Origin: Mesorhizobium loti
Lineage (GTDB): Bacteria > Pseudomonadota > Alphaproteobacteria > Rhizobiales > Rhizobiaceae
Reading direction: 5' to 3'
DNA: 64,000 nucleotides
Assembly (NCBI GenBank): GCA_014189435.1
Contig: CP050293.1
Location: 5,089,001-5,153,000 of the forward strand
In this document: one piece after another, positions 33,372-42,477 of the stretch
Layout: every line of letters begins with the position of its first letter
How positions within the stretch are numbered: position 1 is the stretch's first letter
Notes under the pieces: generated by a model
Database searches by the model: none
Seen by the model: only the letters and a program-made list of their open reading frames with translations
What the model was told of the DNA's origin: nothing
Program-made: the position numbers and the translations under genes

Positions 33372-34826
33372 CTTCAGCGCGGCTTTTTCGGCACGCAGTT
33401 CCTCGATCGAGCGCACACTTCGCCGTGCGGCGCCCGCCCACTCGCGGGTCTTCACGTTGGATGTCGACAGCCGCTCCCTGGCGGCTGGAACCGCATGGGT
33501 ATATTGCGGCAGCCAGGCCGCCTGGGCGACGACCATTTCATCGACCATCTGCCAGACCTCCTCCGGGGTCGAAACCGCGCCGACCAGCGGGTCATGCAGC
33601 ACGGCGAGCTTCAGAAGATCGATGTCGCCCGATATCGCGGCATGCACCGACATGCGCTGGACGTTGATCGAGGCGATGCAGGTGGCGGCGCAGGCTTCCG
33701 GCAGCGTGATGCCGGCGGCCATGTTGATGCCGAAACGGTCGACGAAGCCGGGCGACTCGATGATGGCGTCCTGCGGCAGGTTGGTGATCACCCCATTGTT
33801 CCTGACGTTGAAATGGCCGCGATAGACGCGGTTGGTCTCCAGCGCTTCCAATATGTGGCTGGCATGCTCGTTGGAGCGCTTCCCGGTATCGATCGGCTGT
33901 GATGCCGCTTCGAGGAACTGCGGATATTCCGTCTCGAACCAGTTGCGGGTTTCGGTGGAGTAGCGGAGATAGCCGCCGGTCTCGCCATGGATCCAGTTGG
34001 ACATATCGATCCAGCGCGTGATCTCGTCGGGACGCTTGCGGTACCAGGGCAGATACTCGGAAAGATGGCCGTTGCTTTCGGTCGAATAGACGCCGAAGCG
34101 CTTCAGGACATCGATGCGCAGCTTCTCCTGCTGCGAATAGACCGGGTGTGCCTCGAAGGCAGCGACCAGCTCGTCCTTGCCGATCTTGCGGCCATTGAGG
34201 CGCAGGTCGATGAACCAGGTCTGGTGGTTGATGCCGGAACAGACATAGTCGAGCTCCTGCCTGGACTTCGCGCCGAGCACCTCGGCGATCTGCTCGGCGC
34301 CGTGCTGGACGCCGTGGCAGAGCCCGACCGTGTCGACCTTGCCGTATTCGATCGCTGCCCAGGTGTTCATCGCCATCGGGTTGGCGTAGTTCAGGAATTT
34401 GACGTTGGTCTCGGCGACCTCGCGTATGTCCTTGCAGAAATCCAGGATCACCGGGATGTTGCGCTGGCCATAGAGAATGCCGCCGGCGCAGATGGTATCG
34501 CCGACGCATTGGTCGATGCCATATTTCAGGGGAATGCGGATATCGTCGGCATAGGCTTCGAGACCGCCGACCCGCACGCAGCTGATGACGTAGCGTGCGC
34601 CTTCGAGCGCCTTGCGGCGGTCGGTCGTCGCCGTCACCTTGGTCGGCAATCTGTTCGCCTCGACGATCCTGTCGAGGATCGCCTTGATCATCTGAAGGTT
34701 GTGCTCGCTGACGTCGGTCAGCGCGAATTCGATGTCCTTGAATTCGGGTACGCACAGGATGTCGGTGAACAATTTCTTGGTGAAGCCGACGCTGCCGGCA
34801 CCGATGATAGCGATTTTGAAACTCAT
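33360..34826 (-). CDS. Second GH4 glycosidase (alpha-galactosidase-like)
   Basis: A 488-residue GH4 protein, only distantly similar to the one at 25779. NAD motif IAIIGAGSVGFTKKLF, NPMAMNTW, metal site GLCHGVQHG and CSGINHQTWFI are intact. The ATG at 34826 has GAGG upstream; a longer reading to 34889 adds residues foreign to the family. It is first in the operon, directly facing the AgpT-like activator, so it should be the most directly induced gene. Having two GH4 enzymes may allow use of both melibiose-type and longer or differently linked galactosides. The C terminus is extended by about 30 Lys/Glu/Arg-rich residues. Confidence 0.88.
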   Translation of the reverse strand: MSFKIAIIGAGSVGFTKKLFTDILCVPEFKDIEFALTDVSEHNLQMIKAILDRIVEANRLPTKVTATTDRRKALEGARYVISCVRVGGLEAYADDIRIPLKYGIDQCVGDTICAGGILYGQRNIPVILDFCKDIREVAETNVKFLNYANPMAMNTWAAIEYGKVDTVGLCHGVQHGAEQIAEVLGAKSRQELDYVCSGINHQTWFIDLRLNGRKIGKDELVAAFEAHPVYSQQEKLRIDVLKRFGVYSTESNGHLSEYLPWYRKRPDEITRWIDMSNWIHGETGGYLRYSTETRNWFETEYPQFLEAASQPIDTGKRSNEHASHILEALETNRVYRGHFNVRNNGVITNLPQDAIIESPGFVDRFGINMAAGITLPEACAATCIASINVQRMSVHAAISGDIDLLKLAVLHDPLVGAVSTPEEVWQMVDEMVVAQAAWLPQYTHAVPAARERLSTSNVKTREWAGAARRSVRSIEELRAEKAALKQAG

Positions 34827-34885
34827 CAGCCGCACCTCATTCCGTTCACATGGCAGACAAGGAATGACAATGGGAAGCTGTAGCC

Positions 34886-34926
34886 ACATGCCGCGGCATG
34901 TATGCGGGACAAGCCGGAATCCGGCT
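34886..34926. promoter_or_regulatory. Two adjacent palindromes in the divergent agp promoter
   Basis: ACATGCCGCGGCATGT (34886-34901) is a perfect 16-bp palindrome, and AGCCGGA-A-TCCGGCT (34912-34926) is a second inverted repeat 10 bp further on. Both lie between the GH4-led operon and the AraC-type activator. They are candidate operator sites; AraC proteins more often use direct repeats, so a different regulator or a hairpin in the leader is also possible. Confidence 0.45.
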
Positions 34927-35039
34927 CGCCAACCTCCCTGTCCGCTCCTCGACTGCGGATCTCTCTCGCTTTTCGACGGGGATTATGCGCTTATTCGCGA
35001 GCGCGACCAGAGAAGGATTATGCTTTCAAGGGTAATTTT

Positions 35040-35948
35040 GTGCTGCAAGATTTGATCGCCAACGGACAGTCCATGCGCACGATCTCGCTGCCGCGCGGCC
35101 GCCAGCGCCTGCACGCCATGCCGACGAGCACGGGCTATGAGGTGCGCGAGGACGAGATCTACGATTGGGATGGGCGCAGGCGCGGCCAGACACCGTTCAC
35201 CGTGCTTCAGCACACGATCAGCGGAACAGGCCGGCTGCGCTACGAGAACCGCAACTACCGCCTGCAGAAGAACGACACCTTGCTGGTGCTGGTGCCGCAC
35301 AACCACCGCTACTGGCTGGCCGGGGACGAGCGCTGGGAATATTTCTGGATTTCGATGAACGGCGAGGAGGCGCTGCGCATCCACAAGTCGATCCTCAGCG
35401 TCTCCGGTCCGGTATTTCGGCTGCAGCCGGCGACGATCGATCATCTTGCCGATTGCAGCCTGCGTCTGATCAAAGGGGCCGCTTCGCCGGGGGCCGCGTC
35501 CGCCGTCGCCTACGAGGCGGCGATGGCGCTCTATGACGATGTCTTCGGCTCACACGCCTTCGCCGAAAAACTGAGCGCCATGCAGCCGGTCATCGATCAC
35601 ATCAACGCCAATCTCGACAGGCCGCTGCCGGTGGCGGACCTGGTCCAGATCAGTGGCCTCAGCCGGGCCCATTTCTCACGCTGCTTTGCCGAAAGCGAAG
35701 GCCTGCCACCCGCCGAGTTCGTGCTGCAGCAGCGCCTGCAACGCGCGGCGAAGCTGCTGACAAAGGCGGATTTCCTGCCGGTGAAGGAAGTCGCCATCCT
35801 GTGCGGCTTCGAGGACGCCAACTATTTTTCGAAGGTCTTCCGCCGCGGCTACGGCATCACGCCGAGTCAATTCCGCACGACCGGCATGTACGCCAATTTG
35901 AGAACCCCGGCCAGGCGCGGCGTCAGGGCGCTTGATGACGAGACCTGA
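35040..35948 (+). CDS. agpT: AraC family activator, AgpT-like
   Basis: A regulator of about 302 residues with an N-terminal cupin-type sensor (TVLQHTISGTGRLRYENRNY, HNHRYWLAGDERWEYFW) and a C-terminal double HTH (PLPVADLVQISGLSRAHFSR and VKEVAILCGFEDANYFSKVF). The start is uncertain: GTG at 35040 has AAGGG eight bases upstream; ATG at 35073 is the next choice; readings from 34902 add low-quality sequence. It is divergent from the agp operon, the position of AgpT, which activates alpha-galactoside genes in Sinorhizobium meliloti. The specific role is inferred from that synteny. Confidence 0.85.
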   Translation: MLQDLIANGQSMRTISLPRGRQRLHAMPTSTGYEVREDEIYDWDGRRRGQTPFTVLQHTISGTGRLRYENRNYRLQKNDTLLVLVPHNHRYWLAGDERWEYFWISMNGEEALRIHKSILSVSGPVFRLQPATIDHLADCSLRLIKGAASPGAASAVAYEAAMALYDDVFGSHAFAEKLSAMQPVIDHINANLDRPLPVADLVQISGLSRAHFSRCFAESEGLPPAEFVLQQRLQRAAKLLTKADFLPVKEVAILCGFEDANYFSKVFRRGYGITPSQFRTTGMYANLRTPARRGVRALDDET

Positions 35949-35967
35949 CGCCGCTACGAGCAACTGA

Positions 35968-37995
35968 CTAGGCAGCGCGCAGATTGCCGCCATCCAGCCA
36001 TTCGAGATCGGGTTGCGACAGCGTGATGTCGAGAGCGCGCAGGCTGTCGTCCAACTCATCCAGCGTGCGCGGCCCGATCAGCGGGATGGAGGGGAAGGGT
36101 TGGGCGAGCACATAGGCCAGCGCGACATGGATCGGGCTCTTGCCCAGTCTCTCGGCAAGTTCGATCGCCCGGTCGCGACGGCCGAAATTCCGCTCCGAGT
36201 ACCACACCCGCACCAGTTCCTCGTTGTCGCGCTTGTCGCGCCCGGCGCGATCGGTGAAGAAGCCACGCCCCTGGCTCGACCAGGCGAAATTCGGCATCTG
36301 CCTAGATGTCAGCCAGGCCTTCCACGCATCCGTGGAGGACGTAATGCAGCCAGCCCAGATCGGCTCCAGCATTTCGGCCAGCGAGAAATTGTTGGACAGC
36401 GCGCCGGGCCTCTGCTTGCCGGTGCGTTCGGCATAGGCAATCGCCTGATCCATGCGTTCCATCGTCCAGTTCGAGCCGCCGAAGGGCCCGCGGATGCGGC
36501 CGGCCTTCACCTCGCGATCCATCGCATCGACGAATTCGCCGACCGGCACATCCGGATTGTCGCGGTGCATGAAATAGACATCGACATGATCGGTCTGCAG
36601 CCGGTCAAGCGACTGGTCGAGCTGCTTGCCGATCACATCGGGATAGCAAAGCGGCGAATGCGCACCCTTGGCGATGACCACCGATTGCGCGCGCACGCCG
36701 CGGTTTTTCAACCACTCGCCAAGCAGCTTCTCGGTATAGCCGGCGCCGTAGACATAGCCGGTGTCGAAGAGATTGCCGCCGGCCTCGAAAAAGGCATCGA
36801 GCAGGATCGAACCTGAGGAGAAGGTGCGGAAATCCTCGAAGCCGAGTGCCACCACCGATGCCGGCTTCGACAGGCCAGGGATCGTGCGCTTGGCGATCGC
36901 CTCGCCGTTGGATCGCAAAGGCCAGCCGGAGATGGTGTTGACGCGTTGTTGGGCCTTCTCGATCCCGTATTCGAGGCCCGCTGCCGCCCGCCATCTGTCC
37001 AACACGCGTAAGGTGCCGAGGCTCTCCGCCCAGGCCATGCCCGGCCAGGCGAATTCCTGCCGCCCGGCGCGGATGGCCTCACCGGCGGCGTCGACCTCGA
37101 AGGAATAAAGATGGCGCTTCTCGTCGACGCTGATGGTCTCGCGCGCGCCATCGGATGCAATGATTTCGATCTGGCCGAGGCCAACGTCGCGGTTGCCGCC
37201 GGCGAACCAGAAGTCCGGCACTTCGATGCGGCCCTTGGTGCCCAGGATGCGCAAGACATTGTCCTGGTTGAGCGAGATGCTGCAGGAGACTTCGGCGACA
37301 ATGCCACCTGGGAAATGCAGCAGCGCGGAGGCCCATTCGTCGACGCCGGACTGGCCAAGATGGGCGGTGCCGACCACCTTGTCCGGCTCAGCGAAAGGCT
37401 TTCCGACCGCCGCGCCGGCAATCAGCCGCACCATCGAGACGGGATAGCCGCCGACGTCAAGAATGCCGCCGCCGGCGAGATCATTGGCATAGAGACGGTG
37501 CTCCGGCATGAAGCCCGGCATGGCGAAACCGAAGCTCGACTTGATCATCCTGATCTCGCCAATGACACCCGACCTGATCAGTTCGACCAGCTTCAGCGTC
37601 TGCGGATGCAGCCGGTACATGAAGGCTTCGCCGAGGAAAGTGCCGGCCTTGCGCGCGGCATGCATCATGGCGTCGGCCTCGAAAGCCGTCAGAGCGATCG
37701 GCTTTTCGCACAGAACGTGCTTTCCGGCCTCGGCCGCCTTGATCGCCCACTGCGCATGACCGGGGTGCGGTATCGAAATATAGACGGCATCGATGTCTGG
37801 ATCGGCGAGCAATGCGTCGTAGCCGTCGAGAATGCGGGCACCGGGAAAACTCTCGGCGAGGCCCGGCTTGGCGGGATTGCGTGCGCCGATGGCGACCAGC
37901 TTTCCGGTGCGCGAACCGGCCACGCCGCCGGCAAAGGACTGGGCGATGCTGCCTGGGCCGAGAATGCCCCAGCGAATGGGCGTGGTTGCGTTCAT
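35968..37995 (-). CDS. Fused Gfo/Idh/MocA oxidoreductase - aldo/keto reductase
   Basis: A 675-residue bifunctional protein. Residues 1-340 are a Gfo/Idh/MocA dehydrogenase: Rossmann motif GILGPGSIAQSF, the catalytic-lysine motif CEKPIALT, and GGGILDVGGYPVSM in the second domain. Residues from about 370 are an aldo/keto reductase with its tetrad: Asp and Tyr in NLFDTGYVYGAGYTE, Lys in VVIAKGAHS, His in DVYFMHRDNPD. The ATG at 37995 has AAGGAG seven bases upstream; ATG 38001 is too close to it. It is last in the CUT1 sugar operon and should modify the imported sugar by coupled oxidation/reduction; the substrate is unknown. Confidence 0.9.
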   Translation of the reverse strand: MNATTPIRWGILGPGSIAQSFAGGVAGSRTGKLVAIGARNPAKPGLAESFPGARILDGYDALLADPDIDAVYISIPHPGHAQWAIKAAEAGKHVLCEKPIALTAFEADAMMHAARKAGTFLGEAFMYRLHPQTLKLVELIRSGVIGEIRMIKSSFGFAMPGFMPEHRLYANDLAGGGILDVGGYPVSMVRLIAGAAVGKPFAEPDKVVGTAHLGQSGVDEWASALLHFPGGIVAEVSCSISLNQDNVLRILGTKGRIEVPDFWFAGGNRDVGLGQIEIIASDGARETISVDEKRHLYSFEVDAAGEAIRAGRQEFAWPGMAWAESLGTLRVLDRWRAAAGLEYGIEKAQQRVNTISGWPLRSNGEAIAKRTIPGLSKPASVVALGFEDFRTFSSGSILLDAFFEAGGNLFDTGYVYGAGYTEKLLGEWLKNRGVRAQSVVIAKGAHSPLCYPDVIGKQLDQSLDRLQTDHVDVYFMHRDNPDVPVGEFVDAMDREVKAGRIRGPFGGSNWTMERMDQAIAYAERTGKQRPGALSNNFSLAEMLEPIWAGCITSSTDAWKAWLTSRQMPNFAWSSQGRGFFTDRAGRDKRDNEELVRVWYSERNFGRRDRAIELAERLGKSPIHVALAYVLAQPFPSIPLIGPRTLDELDDSLRALDITLSQPDLEWLDGGNLRAA

Positions 37996-38030
37996 TGTCA
38001 TTCTCCTTGAAGGCTGGAAAGGGCCGGCGG

Positions 38031-39125
38031 TCAGCGCAGCCGCAGTCCTTTTTCGTCGAACAGGTAGGATTTGCGGATGGAGACGGTGATCTCGGGTGTG
38101 TCAGGGACCTTTGCCGCATCGCGCTGGATTACCACGTCGTCACCATTGGCCGTTCTTGCATAGAGGAAACTCGTGCCGCCCAGATGCTCGACCACGTCGA
38201 TGGCAACCACAAGGTCGGTGTCGCCCTCTCCGGCATTGCCGAAATGTTCGGGCCGCACGCCGACGATGACCTTGCTGCCGATTTCTGGGCCGCCTGTTTC
38301 GGGTGCAGCGCCCGTCAGCGGTTGTATGATGCGGGTCTTCTCCTGACCCGCCAGCTCGACCACGACACCACGCGCATCGTGCCCGACAATGCGGCCGTTG
38401 ATGAAGTTCATCTTCGGCGATCCGACAAAGCCCGCCACGAACTGATTGTCGGGATTGTCGTAGAGATCGAGCGGCCGGCCGATCTGCTCGACATGGCCGG
38501 CGCGCAGCACGACGATCCTGTCGGCGAGTGTCATCGCCTCGGTCTGGTCATGCGTGACATAGATCATGGTGGCGCCGAGTTCCTTGTGCAGTCGGGAGAT
38601 CTCGACCCGCATCTGGACGCGCAATTCCGCGTCGAGATTGGAGAGCGGCTCGTCGAACAGGAACACCTGCGGTTCGCGCACGATGGCGCGGCCGATGGCG
38701 ACGCGCTGGCGCTGGCCGCCGGAGAGTTTTTTCGGGCGCCTGTCCATCAATTCGCTGATGCGCAGGATCTCGGACGCCCGCTTCACCCGCCGGTCGGTGT
38801 CGGCCTTGGGATTGCCGGTCATCCTCAACCCGAAGCTCAGATTCTGCTCGACGTTCATGTGCGGATAGAGTGCGTAGGACTGGAACACCATGGCGATGCC
38901 GCGGTCGGCCGGCTCGACATCGTTCACCACCTTGCCGCCGATGGCGATCTCGCCGCCGCTGATGTCCTCGAGCCCGGCGATCATCCTGAGCAGCGTCGAT
39001 TTTCCGCAGCCGGAAGGGCCGACGAAGACGACGAATTCGCCGTCCTTGATGTCGATGCTGGCGCCATGGACGACCTCGAAGACGCCGAAGCGCTTGATGA
39101 CATTGTTGAGCGTGACGGTTGCCAT
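38031..39125 (-). CDS. Sugar ABC transporter ATPase, MalK/UgpC type
   Basis: A 364-residue CUT1 ATPase. Walker [10 protein letters not shown], signature [15 protein letters not shown], Walker [13 protein letters not shown], switch [10 protein letters not shown], then a C-terminal MalK-type regulatory (TOBE/OB) domain with VGVRPEHFG. It follows the permeases by 11 bp and precedes the fusion oxidoreductase by 29 bp, so the operon is SBP-permease-permease-ATPase-oxidoreductase. Confidence 0.94.
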   Translation of the reverse strand: MATVTLNNVIKRFGVFEVVHGASIDIKDGEFVVFVGPSGCGKSTLLRMIAGLEDISGGEIAIGGKVVNDVEPADRGIAMVFQSYALYPHMNVEQNLSFGLRMTGNPKADTDRRVKRASEILRISELMDRRPKKLSGGQRQRVAIGRAIVREPQVFLFDEPLSNLDAELRVQMRVEISRLHKELGATMIYVTHDQTEAMTLADRIVVLRAGHVEQIGRPLDLYDNPDNQFVAGFVGSPKMNFINGRIVGHDARGVVVELAGQEKTRIIQPLTGAAPETGGPEIGSKVIVGVRPEHFGNAGEGDTDLVVAIDVVEHLGGTSFLYARTANGDDVVIQRDAAKVPDTPEITVSIRKSYLFDEKGLRLR

Positions 39126-39136
39126 TTAGATCCTGT

Positions 39137-39973
39137 TTACTTGACCGCGCCGGCGGCGATGCCGGCGATGAAATGGCGCTGCAGCAGCACGAAGACGACG
39201 AGCATCGGCACGGTCAGCATCACCGCGCCCGCCATGATGCCGCCCCACGACACTTTGGTAAGGCCGATCAGCGTGCCGAGCGCCACGGGTGCTGTCATCG
39301 AACCGGGCTGGCTGTTGATCAAAAGCGGCCACAGATAATTGTTCCAGGAGGCGAGGAACAGGATGATGGCAAGTGCGGCCAGCATCGGCCGCGCCAAGGG
39401 CAGCGCGACGAAGAGGAAGATGCGCCATTCCTTGACGCCTTCGACGCGCGCCGCATCGAAGAGGTCGTCCGGCATCATCGAAAAACTCTGCCGCATGAAC
39501 AGCACACCGAGCGAATTGAACAGCGGCGGCACGATCAGCGCCACCCAGGTGTTGGCGAGCTTGAAGTCGCGCGCCACCATGATGAATTGCGGGATCAGCA
39601 CGACCGCATAGGGAAGCGTGATGGTGCCGAGGATGATGGCGACAACCACGCCCTTGCCGAAGAACTGGTAACGGGCCAGCGCCCAGCCGGCCATCGACGT
39701 CAGCAGCACCGACAGGAATGTGTAGGTCACCGCCACCGAGACCGAAATACCGATGGCGCCGACGAAGTTGGTGTCACGCTGCAGATTGTTGAAATTGTCG
39801 ATGAAATTGCCGTGCGGCAAAAGCTCGATGCCGGGGCTGAAGATGCCGTTGTCCGGCATGGTCGAGAACACCACCATCATCCACAGCGGAAACAACCAGA
39901 TCAGCGCCAGCGGCGTCAGGAACAGATGCAGCGCGATGCTGCGTCCCAGTCTGGCGGAGGAGCGCGAACTCAT
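39137..39973 (-). CDS. Sugar ABC permease, MalG type
   Basis: A 278-residue permease with six helices and the EAA motif DAARVEGVKEWRIFLFVALP. The start at 39973 (MSSRSSARLGRSIALH) overlaps the stop of the partner permease by four bases. A reading that extends to 40759 in the same frame is an antisense-free but spurious extension through the partner gene. CUT1 transporters of this type import oligosaccharides, sugar alcohols or glycerol phosphate. Confidence 0.93.
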   Translation of the reverse strand: MSSRSSARLGRSIALHLFLTPLALIWLFPLWMMVVFSTMPDNGIFSPGIELLPHGNFIDNFNNLQRDTNFVGAIGISVSVAVTYTFLSVLLTSMAGWALARYQFFGKGVVVAIILGTITLPYAVVLIPQFIMVARDFKLANTWVALIVPPLFNSLGVLFMRQSFSMMPDDLFDAARVEGVKEWRIFLFVALPLARPMLAALAIILFLASWNNYLWPLLINSQPGSMTAPVALGTLIGLTKVSWGGIMAGAVMLTVPMLVVFVLLQRHFIAGIAAGAVK

Positions 39974-40830
39974 TTCGGTTCCCTCGTCAGCCACAGCTGC
40001 GCCAGCGTGATGGCGATCGCCAGCCCGGCCATGGTGTAGGCAACGGCCGAGGCATAGCCGAAATTGAGCGACCGAAAACCCTGGCGGTAAAGCAGCAGGC
40101 CAAGCGTCTCCGTGCCGCCGCCCGGCCCGCCGCGCTCGGTGATCAGGAACGGCTCGGTGAACAGCTGCATGGTGCCGATGATCGACAGCACGAGGCAGAA
40201 CACGATGACCGGCTTCAAGAGCGGCAGGGTGATATAGAAGAACTGCTTGAGCTTGCTGACGCGGTCGAGCGTCGCCGCCTCGTAAACATCTTCGGGAATG
40301 GACTGCATGCCGGCGAGCAGGATGATGGCGTTGTAACCGGCCCAGCGCCAGGTCACCGCGATCATGATCAGCGCCATCGCCGGCGTGACATTGGAGAACC
40401 AGTCGATCTTGGGCAGGCCGACGCTGTTCAAGAGCTTGTTGATGATGCCGAAATCGAGGTTGAACATCAGCCGGAACACCGCCGAATAGGCGACCTCGCC
40501 GACCACCACCGGGGCGAAGAAGGCAAAGCGGTAGAGGCCGCGCGCCTTCAAGAGCGGCGAGTTCAAAAGCACCGCCATGACGAGCGCCAGCGAGATCATC
40601 ACCGGCACCTGGATGACCAGGATGAGCAGCGTGTTCTTCAGCGCGTTGAAAAAGGCCGGATCGCCGATCAACCGGCCCCAGTTGAAGCCTGGCGCGAACC
40701 GCCACGGCACGGTGCGCGTCGCCTGGAAGGAGATCATGAAGGAGCTGATGATCGGCCACACCCAGAAGATTGCGAAGATCAGCAGATAGGGCGTGAGGAA
40801 GCGATAGGCCGTGGCGTTGCGGTTGCGCAT
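39970..40830 (-). CDS. Sugar ABC permease, MalF type
   Basis: A 286-residue permease starting at ATG 40830 with an excellent GGAAGGAGG site; a reading from 40887 adds 19 polar residues. Helices begin at AYRFLTPYLLIFAIFWVWPI, and the EAA loop is EAATLDRVSKLKQFFYITLP. It pairs with the MalG-type subunit. A 180-bp palindromic mosaic element separates it from the SBP gene. Confidence 0.93.
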   Translation of the reverse strand: MRNRNATAYRFLTPYLLIFAIFWVWPIISSFMISFQATRTVPWRFAPGFNWGRLIGDPAFFNALKNTLLILVIQVPVMISLALVMAVLLNSPLLKARGLYRFAFFAPVVVGEVAYSAVFRLMFNLDFGIINKLLNSVGLPKIDWFSNVTPAMALIMIAVTWRWAGYNAIILLAGMQSIPEDVYEAATLDRVSKLKQFFYITLPLLKPVIVFCLVLSIIGTMQLFTEPFLITERGGPGGGTETLGLLLYRQGFRSLNFGYASAVAYTMAGLAIAITLAQLWLTREPK

Positions 40831-40900
40831 TTTTTTGCCTCCTTCCCTTTTGCTTTCCGCCCGTTCGGGTGGCGTGTTGGTATTCAATCTTCGAGGTCCG

Positions 40901-41080
40901 CGCCGCCCCTCACCTGCCTGCCGGCATCCTCTCCCCGTATAGTGACGGGGAGAGGGGCGCTGTCATCAATGGTTTCGTCAATCACCGGCGTTGCAGGAAA
41001 GGGCACCGGCGCTGCGGCAATCTCCCTTCTCCCCGTCACTATACGGGGAGAAGGTCCCGGCAGGGGGATGAGGGGCAGCG
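40901..41080. repeat. Palindromic intergenic mosaic element (rhizobial RIME-like)
   Basis: A 180-bp unit bounded by imperfect 25-bp inverted ends (CGCCGCCCCTCACCTGCC and the complement of its right end). Inside are two hairpins in opposite order, CCTCTCCCCGT-ATAGTG-ACGGGGAGAGG (40928-40955) and CCTTCTCCCCGT-CACTAT-ACGGGGAGAAGG (41025-41054). The layout matches the intergenic mosaic elements known from rhizobial genomes, from memory. It lies between SBP and permease genes and could form a large stem in the transcript, lowering read-through into the permeases. Confidence 0.75.
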
Positions 41081-41120
41081 CCAACGTTCCCGCCGGACGC
41101 ATCACTCGGCCCGCCGGAGG

Positions 41121-42392
41121 TCACGATTTGACGGGCAATCCGGTCGCCGCCGCGATCTGGCTTGCGGCATCGTCGAGCGCCGCCTTGGCGTCGGGGTAGC
41201 CGCCGCCCAGATATTTGGTCTGCACGGCGCGGACGATGATTTCGGCATCGCTCTGGAACGGCGTGCCGCGGCTCGGAACAACCTTGGGCAAGGTGCCGAG
41301 GATGTCCTTCCACACCGCCTGGCCACCCCAATAAGGCAGGCCTTGCGAGACATAGGGGTCATTGAGCGCCGACACCAGCGATGGCACCAGGCCGAACTCC
41401 TTCAGCATCGTGATCTGGCCTTCATTGGTTCCGAGCGTATACTTCAGATAGGCGTAGGCGGCCTCCTTGTTCTTGGACGCCGATGTGATGGCCAGCGAGG
41501 ACCCGCCGAGATTGGCGGCGCGCGGCCCGTCGGCCGTGAGGCTCGGCATCAGATAGACGCCCCATTTGCCGTTTTCACCGGCCGATTCCGTGCGGATAGT
41601 GCCTTCATACCAGCCGCCATAGATCTGTGTGGCGACCGTGCCGGCGGTGTTGTTGGTGATCTTGGTGCCCCAGTCGGCGGACGAGATGATGCCGGCGTCC
41701 TTCATCTCCTTGACCTTGGTCATGGCATCGACGCATTTTGGCTGGTTGACCGTGATCGACTGGCCGTCGGCGGAGAAATAGGCGCAGCCCTGTTCGTTGG
41801 AGATCATGCGGAAGAATTCGCTATCGCCATTGAAATCGGCGTTGGTCATGGTGACGCCCGGATTGGCGGCCTGGATTTTCTTGCCGGCGGCGATGAAATC
41901 GTCCCAGGTCTTGATCAACGCCGGGTCGACGCCGGCCTTCTCGTAGAAGTCGCGGCGATAGAAGGCGGCGACCGGACCCGAATCCCACGGCATCGCGTAG
42001 GCCTTGTCACCGACTTCGAGCTCGGTGCGCTTGAAATCGGGGAATTTCGCCTGGTCCTCGGCGCTGTAGCCCAGCGTATGCAGGTCGACGAAGCAGTCGG
42101 GGAACTGACTCCAATAATTCTCGGCCTCGCCGTTTTCGACCGAGACGATGTCGGGCAGGCCGACGCCGCCGGCGGCACAGCCGGCGATCGACTTGTCGTA
42201 GGTCGGCTGGTTGCCGAGATCCTGGACCGTGACCTTGACGTCGGGAAATTGCTTGTTGAAGCCGGCAACGGTCGCCTTCAGCGATGAAGCTGCGATATTC
42301 CAGCTCCAGATGGTGATTTCGCCGGATTGCGCAAAGGCCGGGGCTGAGCCCAGGGCAAGCGCGAGCGCGGCGCAGGTCAATGTGATGCGCAT
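41121..42392 (-). CDS. Sugar ABC transporter substrate-binding protein (SBP family 1)
   Basis: A 423-residue extracellular solute-binding protein. Signal peptide MRITLTCAALALALGSAPAF cut before QSGEITIWSW; the mature N terminus and the segment AMPWDSGPVAAFYRRDFYEKAG are typical of CUT1 sugar binders. GGGAGGA precedes the ATG. It is first in the operon and divergent, by only about 85 bp, from a MelR-like regulator. The ligand is not readable; the regulator hints at an alpha-galactoside or related disaccharide. Confidence 0.92.
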   Translation of the reverse strand: MRITLTCAALALALGSAPAFAQSGEITIWSWNIAASSLKATVAGFNKQFPDVKVTVQDLGNQPTYDKSIAGCAAGGVGLPDIVSVENGEAENYWSQFPDCFVDLHTLGYSAEDQAKFPDFKRTELEVGDKAYAMPWDSGPVAAFYRRDFYEKAGVDPALIKTWDDFIAAGKKIQAANPGVTMTNADFNGDSEFFRMISNEQGCAYFSADGQSITVNQPKCVDAMTKVKEMKDAGIISSADWGTKITNNTAGTVATQIYGGWYEGTIRTESAGENGKWGVYLMPSLTADGPRAANLGGSSLAITSASKNKEAAYAYLKYTLGTNEGQITMLKEFGLVPSLVSALNDPYVSQGLPYWGGQAVWKDILGTLPKVVPSRGTPFQSDAEIIVRAVQTKYLGGGYPDAKAALDDAASQIAAATGLPVKS

Positions 42393-42477
42393 AGAAATCC
42401 TCCCATTTCATTTGCTCTCTCACTGTGAGCGTGGCTAGACTATGCAGTGGGCAGGGCCTGTCGCCGTCAAAGGGAAT

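Noticed and set aside
39137..40759. A 540-codon minus-strand frame that would fuse extra sequence to the MalG-type permease
   Set aside because: Its first 260 codons are out of frame with the MalF-type permease gene and have no family resemblance; the ATG at 39973 with four-base overlap is the natural start.
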